From NCBI RefSeq assembly GCF_000224145.3, contig NC_020176.2, positions 1,364,693-1,428,692 on the forward strand: 64,000 bases of DNA. The letters are read 5' to 3'. The notes under the pieces are model-generated. The model made no database searches. It saw only the letters and a program-made list of their open reading frames with translations, and was not told the origin of the DNA. The first letter of the stretch is position 1, and every line of letters begins with the position of its first letter. A program made the translations under genes and the position numbers. Shown here piece by piece: positions 22,801 through 34,904 of the stretch. This DNA comes from Ciona intestinalis (lineage: Eukaryota > Chordata > Ascidiacea > Phlebobranchia > Cionidae).

Positions 22801-25800
22801 AATACCTTTGTGAAGTAATAGTTCATAATCTGATCACTGAATGGTGTTGTCCAGTTGGTGATCTGTAAACAAACAGTTAATAATATTGTGACGTCACATG
22901 TGTCATTGTTGAACAGCACCGTGGCACTTGTTGGTGCATCTGCATAAAGTGCAGAGTTTATGGGTTCAAGACTTGGTGCTGCAACCATTGTGTGCGTCTG
23001 TGTTCTTGTGCAGGATAATGATAATCTCTCCAAACAGCGCCCCCCTATTGGTTGTCTAAATTGCCAGCCATACATTACAAAACTTAAAAAATACCCCAAA
23101 ACTAATTTCACATGTTACATACGCTGTAAACAAAACCACGTGGTATAACAAAAGTTGTTGCCCTGCCATGCGGGAATAAACAAGTTACATTCTTATTCTG
23201 TTGTGACAAAACAAGCGTGGAGCAGAGTTAAAGTTTAACTACTAAGATCGTAGTATTTCCTGCCACGCCCCAGCCGCCACGCCCATATCTTGGCGAATGA
23301 AAAATAAAAAAATATTGACAAGCCTATTCAAATATTTACGCACAACACCAACAGTTCAGCACAAGGAAAATATGTTGGGAAACACTGTAGAAAAATGTCA
23401 GGCATCACTGACACTGTTCTTACCTTCTCACCAATCCAAGAAAGATTACCCACGGTTGAAATGGTTGGATTCACAGCAATCAATCCTTCAACCATCGATG
23501 GATTCTTGAACTAATAAACAACATTGTGATGTCATACCAATAAATCAATATTTTTCTAAATTTGAAATACTTTAAAAACACGTTTTTTTCATATTTCCAA
23601 ATTAAATAAAATTAACATTATTTTTAAGTAGTTATTCTAACCCAAATTGTAAAATAAAGAAGATTTAAAAAAAAACATCCTAAAAAATTTTTAATGCATC
23701 TTATGATCTTGGTTAGCAAAATTTAAAAAATACGAAAAGCATGTCTAAAATTATTGCATCACTATGAAAAATACTTACAGCAAATCTTAAGAAGACATTT
23801 GCACCCGCTCCACTGCCGAGACAGATTGCCGATTTAATCCTAACAAGACATCGTTCGTTAGACTTAACTAACTTAATTTTCAATTAACTACGAACCCAAA
23901 TTCTTGGAAGATCTTCGGGACCATATCGGAAAGATTCTCCATAGTTGGGTACGGGTGCCTGCCGGTACAACGTTTTACTTAAGTAATTTTATTATTAAAA
24001 AAATAATAGTTTTTTTGACAATAAAAACTATGAATATGATGGTTAGAAAAGGAATTGGATATGATTGGTATTCAGTATTCACACTACAATAGTTCAACAG
24101 GTAAATGTATGTATGTCACATTAAAAACAGTTGCAGCAATGTAGCATCCTTTTAAAAACTTTTTCTAAATGATCACAAATACAATTATTGATTGTTGTAA
24201 AAACGCGGATAAAATCAAATTTTAATTATGACAAGATTTTTATTATTAATATTCAAGCTTGGTAACTAATGTGTTACGCTGAGTTGCTGAGTAACTATAA
24301 CTAATTAAGTATAAAGTTCATGATTCAAAAATGTAAAAGGCTATTATATGCCATCTTTTATATCAGCTAAAAAAGATACATATACAGCATACAAAAAATA
24401 TAATTTATGTTCTGAAATTTTAGCATTGGTTCATTTAAACCAATGTATACAACAAATCTCAGGACCATCTTAGATAAAACACAATATTACCCAGATGGAA
24501 GAGTTCTTGCATGTTCCTCCTGCCCAGGAGCGTTGATGTGGTAGACACAATACTTGTGAGCCACGGGTTCCATGGCTTCACTGTTCATAAGAGCACCAAA
24601 GTTGGAGACAGCTGAAACATTAGATAAGTTAATAATAAGTGATAGGTAAATGCAAGTGTTGTATAATAGTATTAACGATTTTTTAAGAAAGAAGCAAATT
24701 TCAATATTAAAATAAAAAATATTTATTGCGACGTTTCCTGGTAAAAAAACGGCTTTAATTGCTTTCGATTTTGTTTTGCAAAAGCTAGGCTCATACACGA
24801 CACGGCCAAGGTTGATTTAGAAAGCAAACTGATTTGGGGGAAACACAGCCCATTAAAACAAGAGATTAGGCCAAAATCGGTAATTTATGACAAAATTAAA
24901 CCAAACTTACAGTTAAGTCCAACATCATGAAAGGTAACAATGGAATGTCCAAGACTCCTGTTTCCCTGCACTACCACATGTAACTTGGTAGAGTAGTGGT
25001 TGCCTGCAGCAGTGTATGTGCATTCCACAACATTATCCTGCAAGCAATGATAAAAACATGTGAAAAAAGTTCATAAAGAAAAATGAAAACAAGTATATTG
25101 AGTTAAAATGTTGAAATAGGCATAAAATTTTTGCTAGGGAAGGATAGTTAGATACGAATTCCTGTAAAACAAATCTAACATAGTGGTTCTAATTTTATCT
25201 TATTAACGCAGTGTATAAAAATCTAGGGTTGACCTGCCCACCCTACCACCGCAGGTTTGGTTCCTGTAGCATTTAAAATTTATTTTAGGTGATTGTGACT
25301 ACCTGGTCCACTTTAGTTGGAGCAACGTCATTCTCAATATTCATGTTACCGTTAACTTCAGTAATATTTTGAACAGGGTTTTCAACCCCCTCCATTTGCT
25401 CATAATTAAAACTCATTTTAGAAATAGAATATCTGTTTTCTACTGAACTCCTTCAAATGAACTAAATCTGTTGCATATTTTTACACCGAATGCAAACTAA
25501 TTTATTAAACATCATAACATTAACAATCACCAAATAAATACCCAATGGGGATTTAGGTTTAACTATCTCAGTTGAATCTTTGCGCTAAAGTAAAGAAATC
25601 ACTCAAACCTGACTGTTTCAAAACACACTGATGTACAAATAGGTTGATTTACATCCTCAATATTCAATAGTTAACCTCCCTTACAAGTTACAACCTCTAT
25701 TCATTCTATTTCCTCTCGAATACTGGACAACCTACAGACATGACTTCATCATGAAATGATCAACGCATATTTCTAACTAACACCAAGCAGCAATGACTTT

Positions 25801-26852
25801 GTTATGAATCAGAAACCAAATGCAACATTCACAATAAACAGATAATCAAATTACTCGCTGCATATCATAACTTAGTTAAAACTGCATTAGGTTATAAACT
25901 CAATCTGTTTAACAAAGCAGCTTAATATTTATATTAAGACTTATAGTTTCAATGGAAACTAATGCTATAGTTATTCTAAAAGTGGATTAGCCCTACACAT
26001 TATTAGTAAGTAGAGCTGATGCTGACCAACAAACATTTCAGGACCGAACCTGTTCAACACACGATATCATTGTGTTGCTCTATGACACAACACACACTTC
26101 CTTATGATGTCACAAAGTTCTCAGTACTTCAGATGTGATGCAACAGCAGGGAGGTTAGAGTGGGTACAAGGCCAAACTTATTGATCGGTAAAAGTTTGCG
26201 TTTTTTCTTATAGTCAAAAGTAATCGCATCTGAACAGTCTACGCAAATGTATTGATTTTATATTCAATTTTAGCACAGAATTTCGATTATTATACTGACA
26301 AAGAAAAAACTTAAAAATAAGTTTGGATAAACAGTTTTCTTAACAAAAACTAAAAAAATAAGCGAATTATACATAAATCCCAGCCTTACTGGTGAGGTTT
26401 TCTCAGGTTATGCTTTTAAAATATATCTACGGGTCTGTACGTTTTAGAGCAGTGTAAACCTATTACAACAGTCAGGGATGCAGAGTTGAGTGGTTTTTAC
26501 ACAAAATTATTGTTAGTGTGTTAAAAGTGTGCACAAGACTGGGACAACATGTGACTTTGGCAAAAAAATGTTCCCCAAAATTGAAAATAAGGTAATACAA
26601 TATACAATATATATATACGTTAAATGTTTTTATTTAAAATAAGCTTCATCACTGTATACAATTAAATGCAATAGGTCAAACAAAATGTTATGGTCAGTAT
26701 GTTTTCAAGTGTAGTACTACAGTAGTGTAGTATTCAACACATATGCATTTTGAAAAATAAGTTGGTCTCTAATTACTTACTTCTGATTCGTTAGAGTGCT
26801 TGTCCTGAAGCAAAGGTTTGTCCGGAGTAATGTTCACTTCTTGGAGATCCAT
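19899..26852 (-). CDS. NDRG: NDRG family protein (alpha/beta-hydrolase fold)
   Basis: Minus-strand exons, all agreeing in phase: 26781-26852 (first exon a), 25303-25416 (alternative first exon b), 24911-25037, 24491-24611, 23896-23958, 23779-23839, 23424-23510, 22806-22862, 22498-22604, 22039-22201, 21668-21755, 21006-21032 (27-bp cassette), 20384-20500, 19899-20011. Form a is 400 residues and form b 414; vertebrate NDRG1 is 394. NDRG signatures: TFHDVGLN, HINAPGQE, YPTMENLSDMVPKIFQEFG, SGAGANVFLRFA, MVEGLIAVNP, LILVGDLSPFVDEAVEVN, MADAGGMILEEQ, and the basic MTRLARSRTISNSSTGS near the C-terminus. NDRGs keep the hydrolase fold but not its catalytic triad and act in stress response and differentiation. 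Weaker points are the GTTCGT donor of exon 23896-23958 and the start of the last exon (20011), chosen because it alone keeps the frame. Identity is certain; which vertebrate paralogue it matches is not. Confidence 0.93.
21006..21032 (-). other. NDRG: 27-bp in-frame cassette exon of NDRG
   Basis: Flanked by AG (from CTGCCAAG) and GTATTC on the minus strand, this 27-base segment adds nine residues (RVPFKMRGS, the first codon split) before the PGVMMTRLARSRT segment. Skipping it keeps frame, because both flanking junctions are phase 1. The acceptor lacks a good pyrimidine tract, so use is uncertain. Vertebrate NDRG2/3/4 are known to vary by a short insert at about this place. Confidence 0.55.
22917..23200 (+). 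repeat. tRNA-derived SINE-like element, copy in NDRG intron
   Basis: It shares the head CACCGTGG, a box B-like GGGTTCAAGACTTGG, CTGCAACCATTGTGTGCGTC, then TTGTCTAAATTGCCAGCCAT, ACCACGTGGTA and the tail CAAGTTACATTC with the copies near 36.4-37.0 kb. Opposite in orientation to NDRG transcription. Confidence 0.65.
25417..26780. other. Region between the two alternative NDRG first exons
   Basis: No coding frame of note. It is intron for transcripts starting at exon a, and should contain the promoter for exon b just to the right of 25416. It has no MITE or SINE copy that I can see. Confidence 0.4.
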
Positions 26853-27660
26853 TTTGCACTAGGTAGCACCAGAGAGTAGAGTAACTTTAAAATTCACAAA
26901 TTCTTGTATCGTATATATAGAGAGTTTATAAGTTTACAATGTCTGTATGGAAAATAAAATGGTAAAATCTAAGAGTATTATTAACTAAATATAAAGTTTT
27001 ATCTCCTGCACGATATTTGCATGCAAACTGACATTGTTGGTCACTTAGTTTTAATAAGATTCAATAAAATTTGAATGGCTTGTCCATGGATTCCACATTT
27101 ATGCCAACATTTTAGTTCATCTTTATAGTGTGTTGATAAGCAGACATACCTCAATTTAAAAATATAAATAATTTAAATAAAATTCAGTTGACTTGAGAAT
27201 GAAACATTGCTTGCCACTAACCATTTTTTTATTTATCTCTTTTAACACAGTAGAAAAAATAAAAATATTTAAAACAACAAAGAAAAGGAATCAGCAACAA
27301 AAAGTGACAACAGACATTCAACTAACAAAAACTACTTGAAAGAAAGGTTAGATAAAAATCAGGACTGCTAAGTGCCAAACCTACTACTACACTGTATATA
27401 TAAATAAGTTCCAATAATGTTATTATGACATCACCACTCATATATTAAACTACGCGGTAATTATGTCGTATGTAAACATTCTGTTGTAGCGCAAAACAGT
27501 CACAACAAACGCAGAAGTTGCTATTAGTATTAAACCAGATTAAACTGTATCTTGAATTCTTAGACTTTACTGTGCTGTATAGAATCAAGGCTTTATAATG
27601 GGGAAAAGAGCTCTTGACTGTAAATTATAATATAGAAGCTCGATCGTTTTAAACAGGTAC

Positions 27661-27710
27661 ACCTAACTGCTACGTGCACTTTTCAGTTATACCCAACTGC
27701 TACGTGCACT
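27661..27710. promoter_or_regulatory. Tandem duplicate with two hypoxia-response-like boxes upstream of NDRG
   Basis: A 30-bp unit is present twice. Each copy has AACTGCTACGTGCACT, with TACGTGCAC at 27671-27679 and 27701-27709. TACGTG is the core consensus bound by HIF/ARNT-type bHLH-PAS factors, and vertebrate NDRG1 is a well-known hypoxia-induced gene. It lies about 0.8 kb before the exon a start codon. The repeat is directly visible; the regulatory role is inferred. Confidence 0.45.
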
Positions 27711-29184
27711 CTGAAACGTACGTTTAACAAGCGCGCGTAAATTACTACGACTCTCAGCTTACAACATGTTTGTAAAGTGGCCGCAAAATCGTAGACCGAA
27801 GCAAATGTTCACGTTTCAGATCGACGATGCTACGAGCACCGCATCGTCTAACTATGACGTCGCAGACCCATGGCAAACGCGTGGTAAACATGCTAACTCT
27901 CGGATTGGTTGATATCCTTCTGACGTAGAATCACGTGATGTAAACACAGAGTCCTTGTGCGAAAAACAACAAACTTTTTTTACAAAGTGTTTTTCTATGA
28001 CAGTATGTTACTAGTGCCTGTCAGTGGTGACATATTCTAGTGAAACGCATTTCGGAAGTTTTACCGAAATAAAACAAAGATGCGTTGCCTGTAAGCGCTT
28101 TGCGAAGGCATTTAAACCACAATCTACAAAACAGTGAGTAATACTCGACAATGAACTGACTTCAAATAAACGAAAGGTCAATTAACGAACAACATATCCC
28201 TTATAATAGCCTGGGGTTGCCATTGTATACTTTCATGGCCGCAGTTTAAGCTAAAACACCGATTTTCACGCTGAGGTCGAAACAGGGGTTTCAAATTTAA
28301 TACAATTTCCTGTCAATGAACTGCTTTGCGAACGTGACAGCTGCAGCTTGTGGGAGTCTGCTCAACATAACCCAGACATACCCCGTCTGTCATTCTTTAC
28401 GAAGCACAAAACAAAAAGTACATGAACTACACAAAAAAAGTAATCGCACTTGCGTTCAGTTTATATTGGCGTTATTCTAATGCCACATAACTCTGTAAGC
28501 TTTAGCTGTTTTACCATGAAGCAGTTTTACTATTCCAACTTACGATTTATTGGAGTGTCTAAAAATCCATTGAGGTTACAAAACAACATGCTACTGGCTT
28601 TCCCGGTGGTTTGAAATCAATACTTAAGCAATACCACGCCAAAGTAGCGTTTAAACCTTTTGCAAAGCACGCGTTTTAATCTAATACGGTTTCCAACTAT
28701 AGATCGATCTACGTAACAAGGGCAATCTGTGACGTTTTAAATGACGTTAAAGAATATTCCCCGTACAGTTAAGTAAAACGTCATAACTGAATTAATAAAT
28801 TTAAACAAAGCAGTCTTGTTGTTTTTAGAATATTATACAGGATATAACAATAGAACAAAGACGCCGAAGTCTACATAGAAAGAACAACGATTAATAATTA
28901 ATCTAAACATGCTGATAATTCCAATCACTTAAACTACAAAACATAATTCGGCTTAGACAACACTTAACTAGAACTGTTCCTGAACCACTGCAGTATTTCA
29001 ATGTATGCGTTGCTCTAGAATACAAAATGATCTGCAATACAAATTTGCAAAGTTTTAAAAGCATGTTGCAGAGGTTCTTTTTAGCTTTTCTGCAAAATCT
29101 GCGTTTTTCGAAACAGCGAATCAGCAACGACTTTCTTTGGTACAAAACAAGTCCATGACCTACGATCGCAAACGCATTGGTAGC

Positions 29185-29210
29185 CGCGATTGACGCGATT
29201 GACGCGATTA
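29185..29210. repeat. 9-bp minisatellite, about three units
   Basis: CGCGATTGA is repeated in tandem three times (the last unit imperfect). Confidence 0.75.
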
Positions 29211-29403
29211 AGTCCAAATTTGGGATCGGAAAAAAGGGGCACAGATGGTGTATTGTGACGTAACAGAAGTCGCGCCTAATATATAGCAGCCACATAATAG
29301 GAAATCTGGAATGGGTCGATTAAACAATTACGATTTATTCCTTCATAATGTTTTCTGAATTATGTCTTGGCAAAACAATAAACTATAGATTAAATACCAC
29401 AAT

Positions 29404-29594
29404 TATAGTAGAGTGGGAAAAGATGGGACACCTACTTAAACAAAAACAAAAAAAGTAAACAAAAAAATCAAAGATTTATAAAACCTTATCGTATCCTCAC
29501 AACTCCCATAAACCGTTTTAAATTGTTCAAAACACAATCGGAATATTTGGATATTACGTACTAAAGATGTCCCATCTTCCCCCACCCTACTATA
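29404..29594. repeat. MITE-like element
   Basis: Starts TATAGTAGAGTGGGAAAAGA and ends TCCCCCACCCTACTATA, with TA on both sides. The interior carries ATAAAACCTTATCGTATCC and AAAACACAATCGGAATATT. Confidence 0.85.
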
Positions 29595-30460
29595 TACTTT
29601 GAGTTTCATATTTAAAGAACAAACATAGAAATAAATCAATTCGCCCATTAACCACGTTATGTTAATTTACATAAACTTTTCTCTATTTAACTATAAACAT
29701 ATTGATTTGCTTCAAAAGTTTATTGCAGCCGATCGCGAAGTCACATTTTTAGCTGGTGAATCTAAACTCGTCCAATCAAAACGCATAATTACTAAGGAAA
29801 ACTAATGTCAGTTTTACACAACAATTGCGCTGTGTAACTTTTTTTATAGTATGCAGCAAATAAACAAAGTTGGACTACATTAGACCTAGGACCCCAATTC
29901 GTGGTAAACACAATCTGAGAGTTCCAGTTCGCAACGAGCAATGCTTAGGCCAAGCTAGCAGCAATAACTAGTTTTGAGAAAGAAGGTTGCAGCCATGTAG
30001 TGATTATGAATCATGTTCGACAAGTATTTTGTTTGTTAAGGGAAGTTGTTGATCGCTGAAACTTGTTTTCCAACAAGCGGATAAAAGGTCGGTACTGATG
30101 TTCATGACGGAATAATGCGAAACAATGCCCGGTATTCTAATAAACTGTTTTTAAATATGTGTAATTATTTAACCTGGACGTTACATCTGTACTACTTTAT
30201 AAACGTTATATCAACAAAATAAACAGCAATTTTTTTAAAACTAACAAAACGAACAAAAATATTGCATCTGTAATATAACTCTTCATCATCTGCGATACGA
30301 TAGTAATGCGTTTACATCTACGCTTACAAATATTCCTTCATAAATCGTTGTTTACATTTTAAAGCACGTTTCGCATGCTCACTTGCTTCGCAGTATCCAA
30401 AGCCCCAATTAGTGTTAAAATAACAAAAATACATAAAAACAACTTTTCGTAATTTACATC

Positions 30461-30510
30461 GTCTGTCGTCTAGACTCTGTCTACCTAGACTTGAGTCTAC
30501 TCTAGACTAT
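30461..30510. promoter_or_regulatory. Cluster of GTCT/AGAC boxes
   Basis: Fifty bases hold about eight GTCT or AGAC boxes, including the palindrome GTCTAGAC at 30468-30475, which is the classic Smad-binding palindrome. Chance or a small repeat is possible. Confidence 0.35.
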
Positions 30511-30970
30511 ACCGAAAATGGGGTAGCCAATAAAAGCTAAATACTGATTGCAAATGCACTGATTTCCACCCTTTTTATTAATTTACCTCTTGCACCCTTG
30601 TTTATTATCATTTGGCATTGTAAACCGATTACAATTTCAAACCAATGCAAGTAATATGTTTACATCAGCAATATGTTTAAATTTCCAACTGCAGACTAAG
30701 CATATATTCTGCAACGAAAATGAATCAACACAAATCTTGGGTTTTCCTGATAACGCAATCCAGCTCGATCCGCAGCGTCACGTGACAGGACTTGAGAACA
30801 ACAACATTTGGAGAACGCTGCAGTCAAGCATCGGCAATGAGAGCAAAATATCGAGACCGTGAAAATTTGCGACGGTTTACAATGAACAACGAATCGTACG
30901 CGAAGCAACGAATACTTAAGTCGTGTTAACTATAAACGTTTGCGACGTATAGCACCACATACACCTGAGA

Positions 30971-31154
30971 CATTGGGGCAAGATGGGATACCTTTTCATG
31001 CCATTTTCTTGTTCCATTAGGTGGTAAGCAAAGAACATTCAACGAATTAAAAAACCGCATCGTCGGACTCCCAGCATAGACCGCTGTTAATTGTTTAAAA
31101 ACGATCAGGTTATTTGGATATTAAAGGTGTTCCGTCTTTCCTCACCCTATAATA
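30971..31154. repeat. MITE-like element, left of a pair
   Basis: The left terminus is eroded (ACATTGGGGCAAGATGGGAT). The right end, CTTTCCTCACCCTATAATAT, abuts the next copy, which runs in the opposite internal orientation. Confidence 0.78.
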
Positions 31155-31349
31155 TAGTAGGGTGGGGAGAGATAGGACACCTTTAGCACAAAATATCCAA
31201 ATAATCTGATCGAGTTTTAAACAATTAACAGCGGTTTATGCTGGAAATGTAAATATGGTTTTGTATTTCTTTAAATGTTTTATGTTTACTACGAAATCGG
31301 ACAAGAAATCAGAAAGAAAAGGTGTCCCATCTTCCCCCACCCTACTATA
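31153..31349. repeat. MITE-like element, right of a pair
   Basis: Well preserved: TATAGTAGGGTGGGGAGAGA at the left and TCTTCCCCCACCCTACTATA at the right. Interior GATCGAGTTTTAAACAATTA and AACAGCGGTTTATGCTGG. Confidence 0.85.
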
Positions 31350-33581
31350 TTTATATTGTGGTTAAATTATCAAATCATATTTTAAGAAATATTTTACCGT
31401 GGGGGTTTCTCAGACCTTCACCTCTCATCTATATTCGTAACTATTGCAGAACTGTTTCAGTTTCACCACGAAAAAAGCGAACTGGTGTAAGAAGTTGGCC
31501 AACAGTTCTTAACTTTTTTATTGGAAGCCCGACAGGTTGTATAAGTATTGTATCGTAAACACTGCATATGCTCCACTGGGAAGTAGAATGACGTAAATTT
31601 GGCTTCTTAAGGTTTAATATTAACCCATACCGGATTCTAACTTAATTGAATAACGAATTACCCAGACGCTGGTGAAAGCACAGATAACCGCAGTGACATG
31701 ACGTCACAAGAAGCTAGTCTCACTGGCGCTACATAATGGCAAGGACACACAATCATGGAAAATTTGTTCACAACGCGCATATAGCAAGCGTAAACAAAAC
31801 CACGTGAAGTCAAACCAGTCGTCCCCAAAGTTGCACAGGCATTCTATATTGACTGGAGTACACTCGTGTACCAATGAACGGACTCAGATGCGCCGCAAAA
31901 CTGTCACTAATTAAACATGATTTATTAAAAATGTAGAACGACTTATTTGACATTGTAAAATTCGATATGTTAAAATTCGATGTATTCGATAAACAAATGA
32001 AAACATCCGAGAAGTGCTCTTGAAAAGTTCAGAGTTAAACCGAACCACGTGGTAGCTGAAACCAGTTTCAATTTTGCGACGTTCATTTTATATCCAAGCA
32101 ACGTTCATAGTTTAGGTTGCCGAGAAGAAACTTCGTCACTTCGTCAGTGAGCACTGACTATAACCCCATATTTATTAATGCAATGTGTAATAAAATATAG
32201 CAATATCATATAACCACTCTTCACTTACCCTTTAAGCACCAATGTGACTAAACTTTTCTTTTTAAAAATAAAATCTGCTATTTTTGGTTGTTAAAATTAA
32301 ATTTACGTTTGAGATTTCGTTCTTCGCTTCTCCACATCGACATAAAACGTAATTAAACCGTAAGCAAACAGTAACATAATGGATGATTTACATTTGCCAT
32401 AATATAAAGGTGACGTAATTTACAGCTCTCCAACGAAACGTACTTTATTATGATGAGTTTCCTGATACATGGGAGTCCAATACAAAGCTCTAATCAAAAC
32501 AAATGAATGTTTTGTTGGATATCTCATAAATATTTATAACAGGAACATATGGAAAGCGCTTGGGACTGTGACAAAACAAACAGAATGATAATAAACCTCA
32601 CCGCGTAATAATTGTGTTCAATGTAATAAATATTTTGTAACAATGACCTATTGTAAGGTAATATGGACACCAATTTACACAAAACAATGCTTTACTGTCT
32701 TGTAATCTAGAACTCCTCAACACATCAAGATCTCTTGTATACTTTATCTCTTGTATACTTAAGATATCCTGATATTTGTAGATACTCAAGGTTAATTGGG
32801 TGTATCTACTAAAATAGCTAGTCAAAATGTCTTCTTTCATTTATATATAGATAACCTTACTGCCTTTAACTTTGAAGATCCTCTTATTATTATAACACAA
32901 CGTTGGTATATATGATTCAAGCATTGAAGATTACATGTGGCACCGGGGCAACCAATTCATGTTTGAACAGTTTGATTTATGACGCAGTGGTGAACTGGTA
33001 AAAAGAACGCGAGGTTTTGGATTGTGGGTCCATGAAGTTTACGATTCATCGGAATGATGATAATGCATGGATGTTAACCAAATGCCTACAGTGCAATGAC
33101 ATTACACTGTGCAAGTTTTGCACAAGTAATGGTATGGGATAAACCAGAACAACCATTCTAGAACAGATGTTTACTGCCACCACTCGGCTCGGTTCCACGT
33201 TCGCATTTCTCGCGCGTGTCAAATCTAGGAATTTCTACATCTGTTTGCTAGTATATTTAGTCTCTCTCGCTTAGAGCATAATAATCATTTTACAACAACT
33301 TAACGACATTTTTACGAAGCCAATATGTTTACTGAGCTCTGCTCTCTCGTTCTTTTACTACTTTTCGCTTCACTTCCTTTCATAGAAATCCCCAGGTAAT
33401 GACGTCATAGATGGTTTGGCTTCAGGTTTTATATATAGACAATCGGATTTTATTTCGTTTGATGTTAAAAGAGAGTTTAAGATTGCTCCGTAAACAGCTG
33501 TAAATACATGTACATGTCGTTAGTTCTGTGGTAATCATTATACGTTTCGTTTTAGGCACGTTGGGTTCTTTAGGTTGTGAA

Positions 33582-34904
33582 ATGTTGCGAAAATGTGTAC
33601 TAGGTTTTTGTTTGTCATTTATCGGAATATCCAATTTTGTAACCGGAAACAACGTCACTTTGACGTCATTGAACGTATTTGAAGGAGAAATCAAGAATTT
33701 AAAGTTGAATTGTTCAAGATCAGATGAAGAAATAAAGACTGTTAATTCAGAGGATATTAAAATTGGTGGGATACTTATAAACAATGAATCAAAACCAATT
33801 GACTACGGAGAATTCATGTGTGTTAATGGGAGTGTGGTTATTCTTGTTAAAGGAGGTCACCTGGGTATTACACACTTGCATGTGGATACAAAGATTGGAA
33901 TTCATTCGAATGTGATTAAATCTGAATCGGTAACAATAAATGTTCTTAGGAAAATTACATTATTTGATGAACTAGCAGTGTTTATCCTGGGTCCCCTTAT
34001 TTTATTAAACAAATGCGCATTCGGTGCAAAAATTGAGGTGGAAACACTGAAAAAAATCGTCACCCAACCTGTGGAGATATGTTTATGTCTTGTTACCCAA
34101 TTCGTGTTGCTACCATTGGTAGCAGTTGGGCTCGGATTTGCCTTTAAACTTGAACAGACGATGGCTCTAGCACTTCTCGTATCCGCTGCTTGCCCGGGTG
34201 GGGGAGGAGGTTATGTGTTTAGCTTCCTAGTCGATGGTGACATTACTCTTGCCATCACTGAGAGTTTGGTATCCACATTAGTCGCAATGCTTGCGATGCC
34301 AAGTGTGCTCGGTCTTTACACAAGTCTTGTAACGATCCCAAACCATATTGTGATCCCTTACATTAAAATTCTTCTCATGTTGGTGGCCATAGCAACCCCA
34401 ATATCACTTGGAATGTTGCTGCGTAGGAAGAAACCTGCGCTGGCCAAGAAGCTTGTTGTAATCATTCGTCCTATGAGTCTTTTTCTTATCTTTGCTGGGT
34501 TAGTTATCGTTGTTGTAACATCCAAGTATGTTTTGTACGGCCCAAGAATTGGATTTCTACTTGCTTTAATCATTCCTGTCAGTGGATTTCTTATAGCAAT
34601 TGGTCTTGCTCAGTTATTCTCCATAAACTGGCCACTCACTAAAGCTATTGCACTTGAGGGTGGACTTAAGAACACAGTGCTTGGAGTTGCAGTTATTGAG
34701 TTATCTTTTCCCCAGCCTCAAGCTGACCTTGCTTCAATATTAATCATCATGGTAACGGTTGGGCAAATAGTTGCAGCCATGTGTTGGTATTTGTTCCATG
34801 TTATCAATCAAAGGTTGCAACAGAAAAAGTTCCGGACACCAGCCAAGGATTTACATCAAGATAGACAAGAGACCGAATTGTTTCTTCTTCAAAACGAAGA
34901 GTAA
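33582..34904 (+). CDS. SLC10A3/A5-like bile-acid:sodium symporter family protein
   Basis: One coding exon of 440 residues. Residues 1-22 look like a signal peptide. About 23-125 form a hydrophilic, N-glycosylated ectodomain (NVT, NCS, NES, NGS), a feature of SLC10A3 and SLC10A5 rather than of NTCP or ASBT. Then about nine membrane spans follow (about 130-415). SLC10 landmarks: CPGGGGGYVFSFLVDGD in the first sodium-site region, and ALEGGLKNT, which keeps the Glu and Asn of the family's ExGxxN signature. The C-terminus is a polar cytoplasmic tail. Family members move bile acids or steroid sulfates with sodium, but SLC10A3 and A5 substrates are not established. The frame is open to 33528 without an ATG; ATG 33582 gives a clean signal peptide and lies just after TTTCGTTTTAG, a possible spliced-leader or cis acceptor. 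An ATTAAA at 35173 could direct polyadenylation. Confidence 0.88.
   Translation: MLRKCVLGFCLSFIGISNFVTGNNVTLTSLNVFEGEIKNLKLNCSRSDEEIKTVNSEDIKIGGILINNESKPIDYGEFMCVNGSVVILVKGGHLGITHLHVDTKIGIHSNVIKSESVTINVLRKITLFDELAVFILGPLILLNKCAFGAKIEVETLKKIVTQPVEICLCLVTQFVLLPLVAVGLGFAFKLEQTMALALLVSAACPGGGGGYVFSFLVDGDITLAITESLVSTLVAMLAMPSVLGLYTSLVTIPNHIVIPYIKILLMLVAIATPISLGMLLRRKKPALAKKLVVIIRPMSLFLIFAGLVIVVVTSKYVLYGPRIGFLLALIIPVSGFLIAIGLAQLFSINWPLTKAIALEGGLKNTVLGVAVIELSFPQPQADLASILIIMVTVGQIVAAMCWYLFHVINQRLQQKKFRTPAKDLHQDRQETELFLLQNEE

Larger units (their letters stand above)
26853..33581. other. Intergenic region between divergent NDRG and SLC10 genes
   Basis: No convincing gene over 6.7 kb. It contains the NDRG upstream region with a duplicated TACGTGCAC unit (27661-27710), a 9-bp minisatellite (29185-29210), three MITE-like copies (29404-31349), a cluster of GTCT/AGAC boxes (30461-30510), TGACGTCA near 31700 and 33402, and the SLC10 leader. 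The open frame at 28903-29295 (-) shows no domain and part of it is the 9-bp repeat. Confidence 0.4.

Noticed and set aside
27766..27912. 48-codon frame starting with ATG, moderately charged
   Set aside because: Too short, no similarity recognised, lies in the presumed NDRG upstream region.
28903..29295. 130-codon open frame on - strand
   Set aside because: No recognisable domain; part of it is the 9-bp minisatellite translated as IASIASIAA.
33528..33581. Upstream extension of the SLC10 reading frame
   Set aside because: Opens with GTG, no ATG; the ATG at 33582 gives a proper signal peptide after a splice acceptor.
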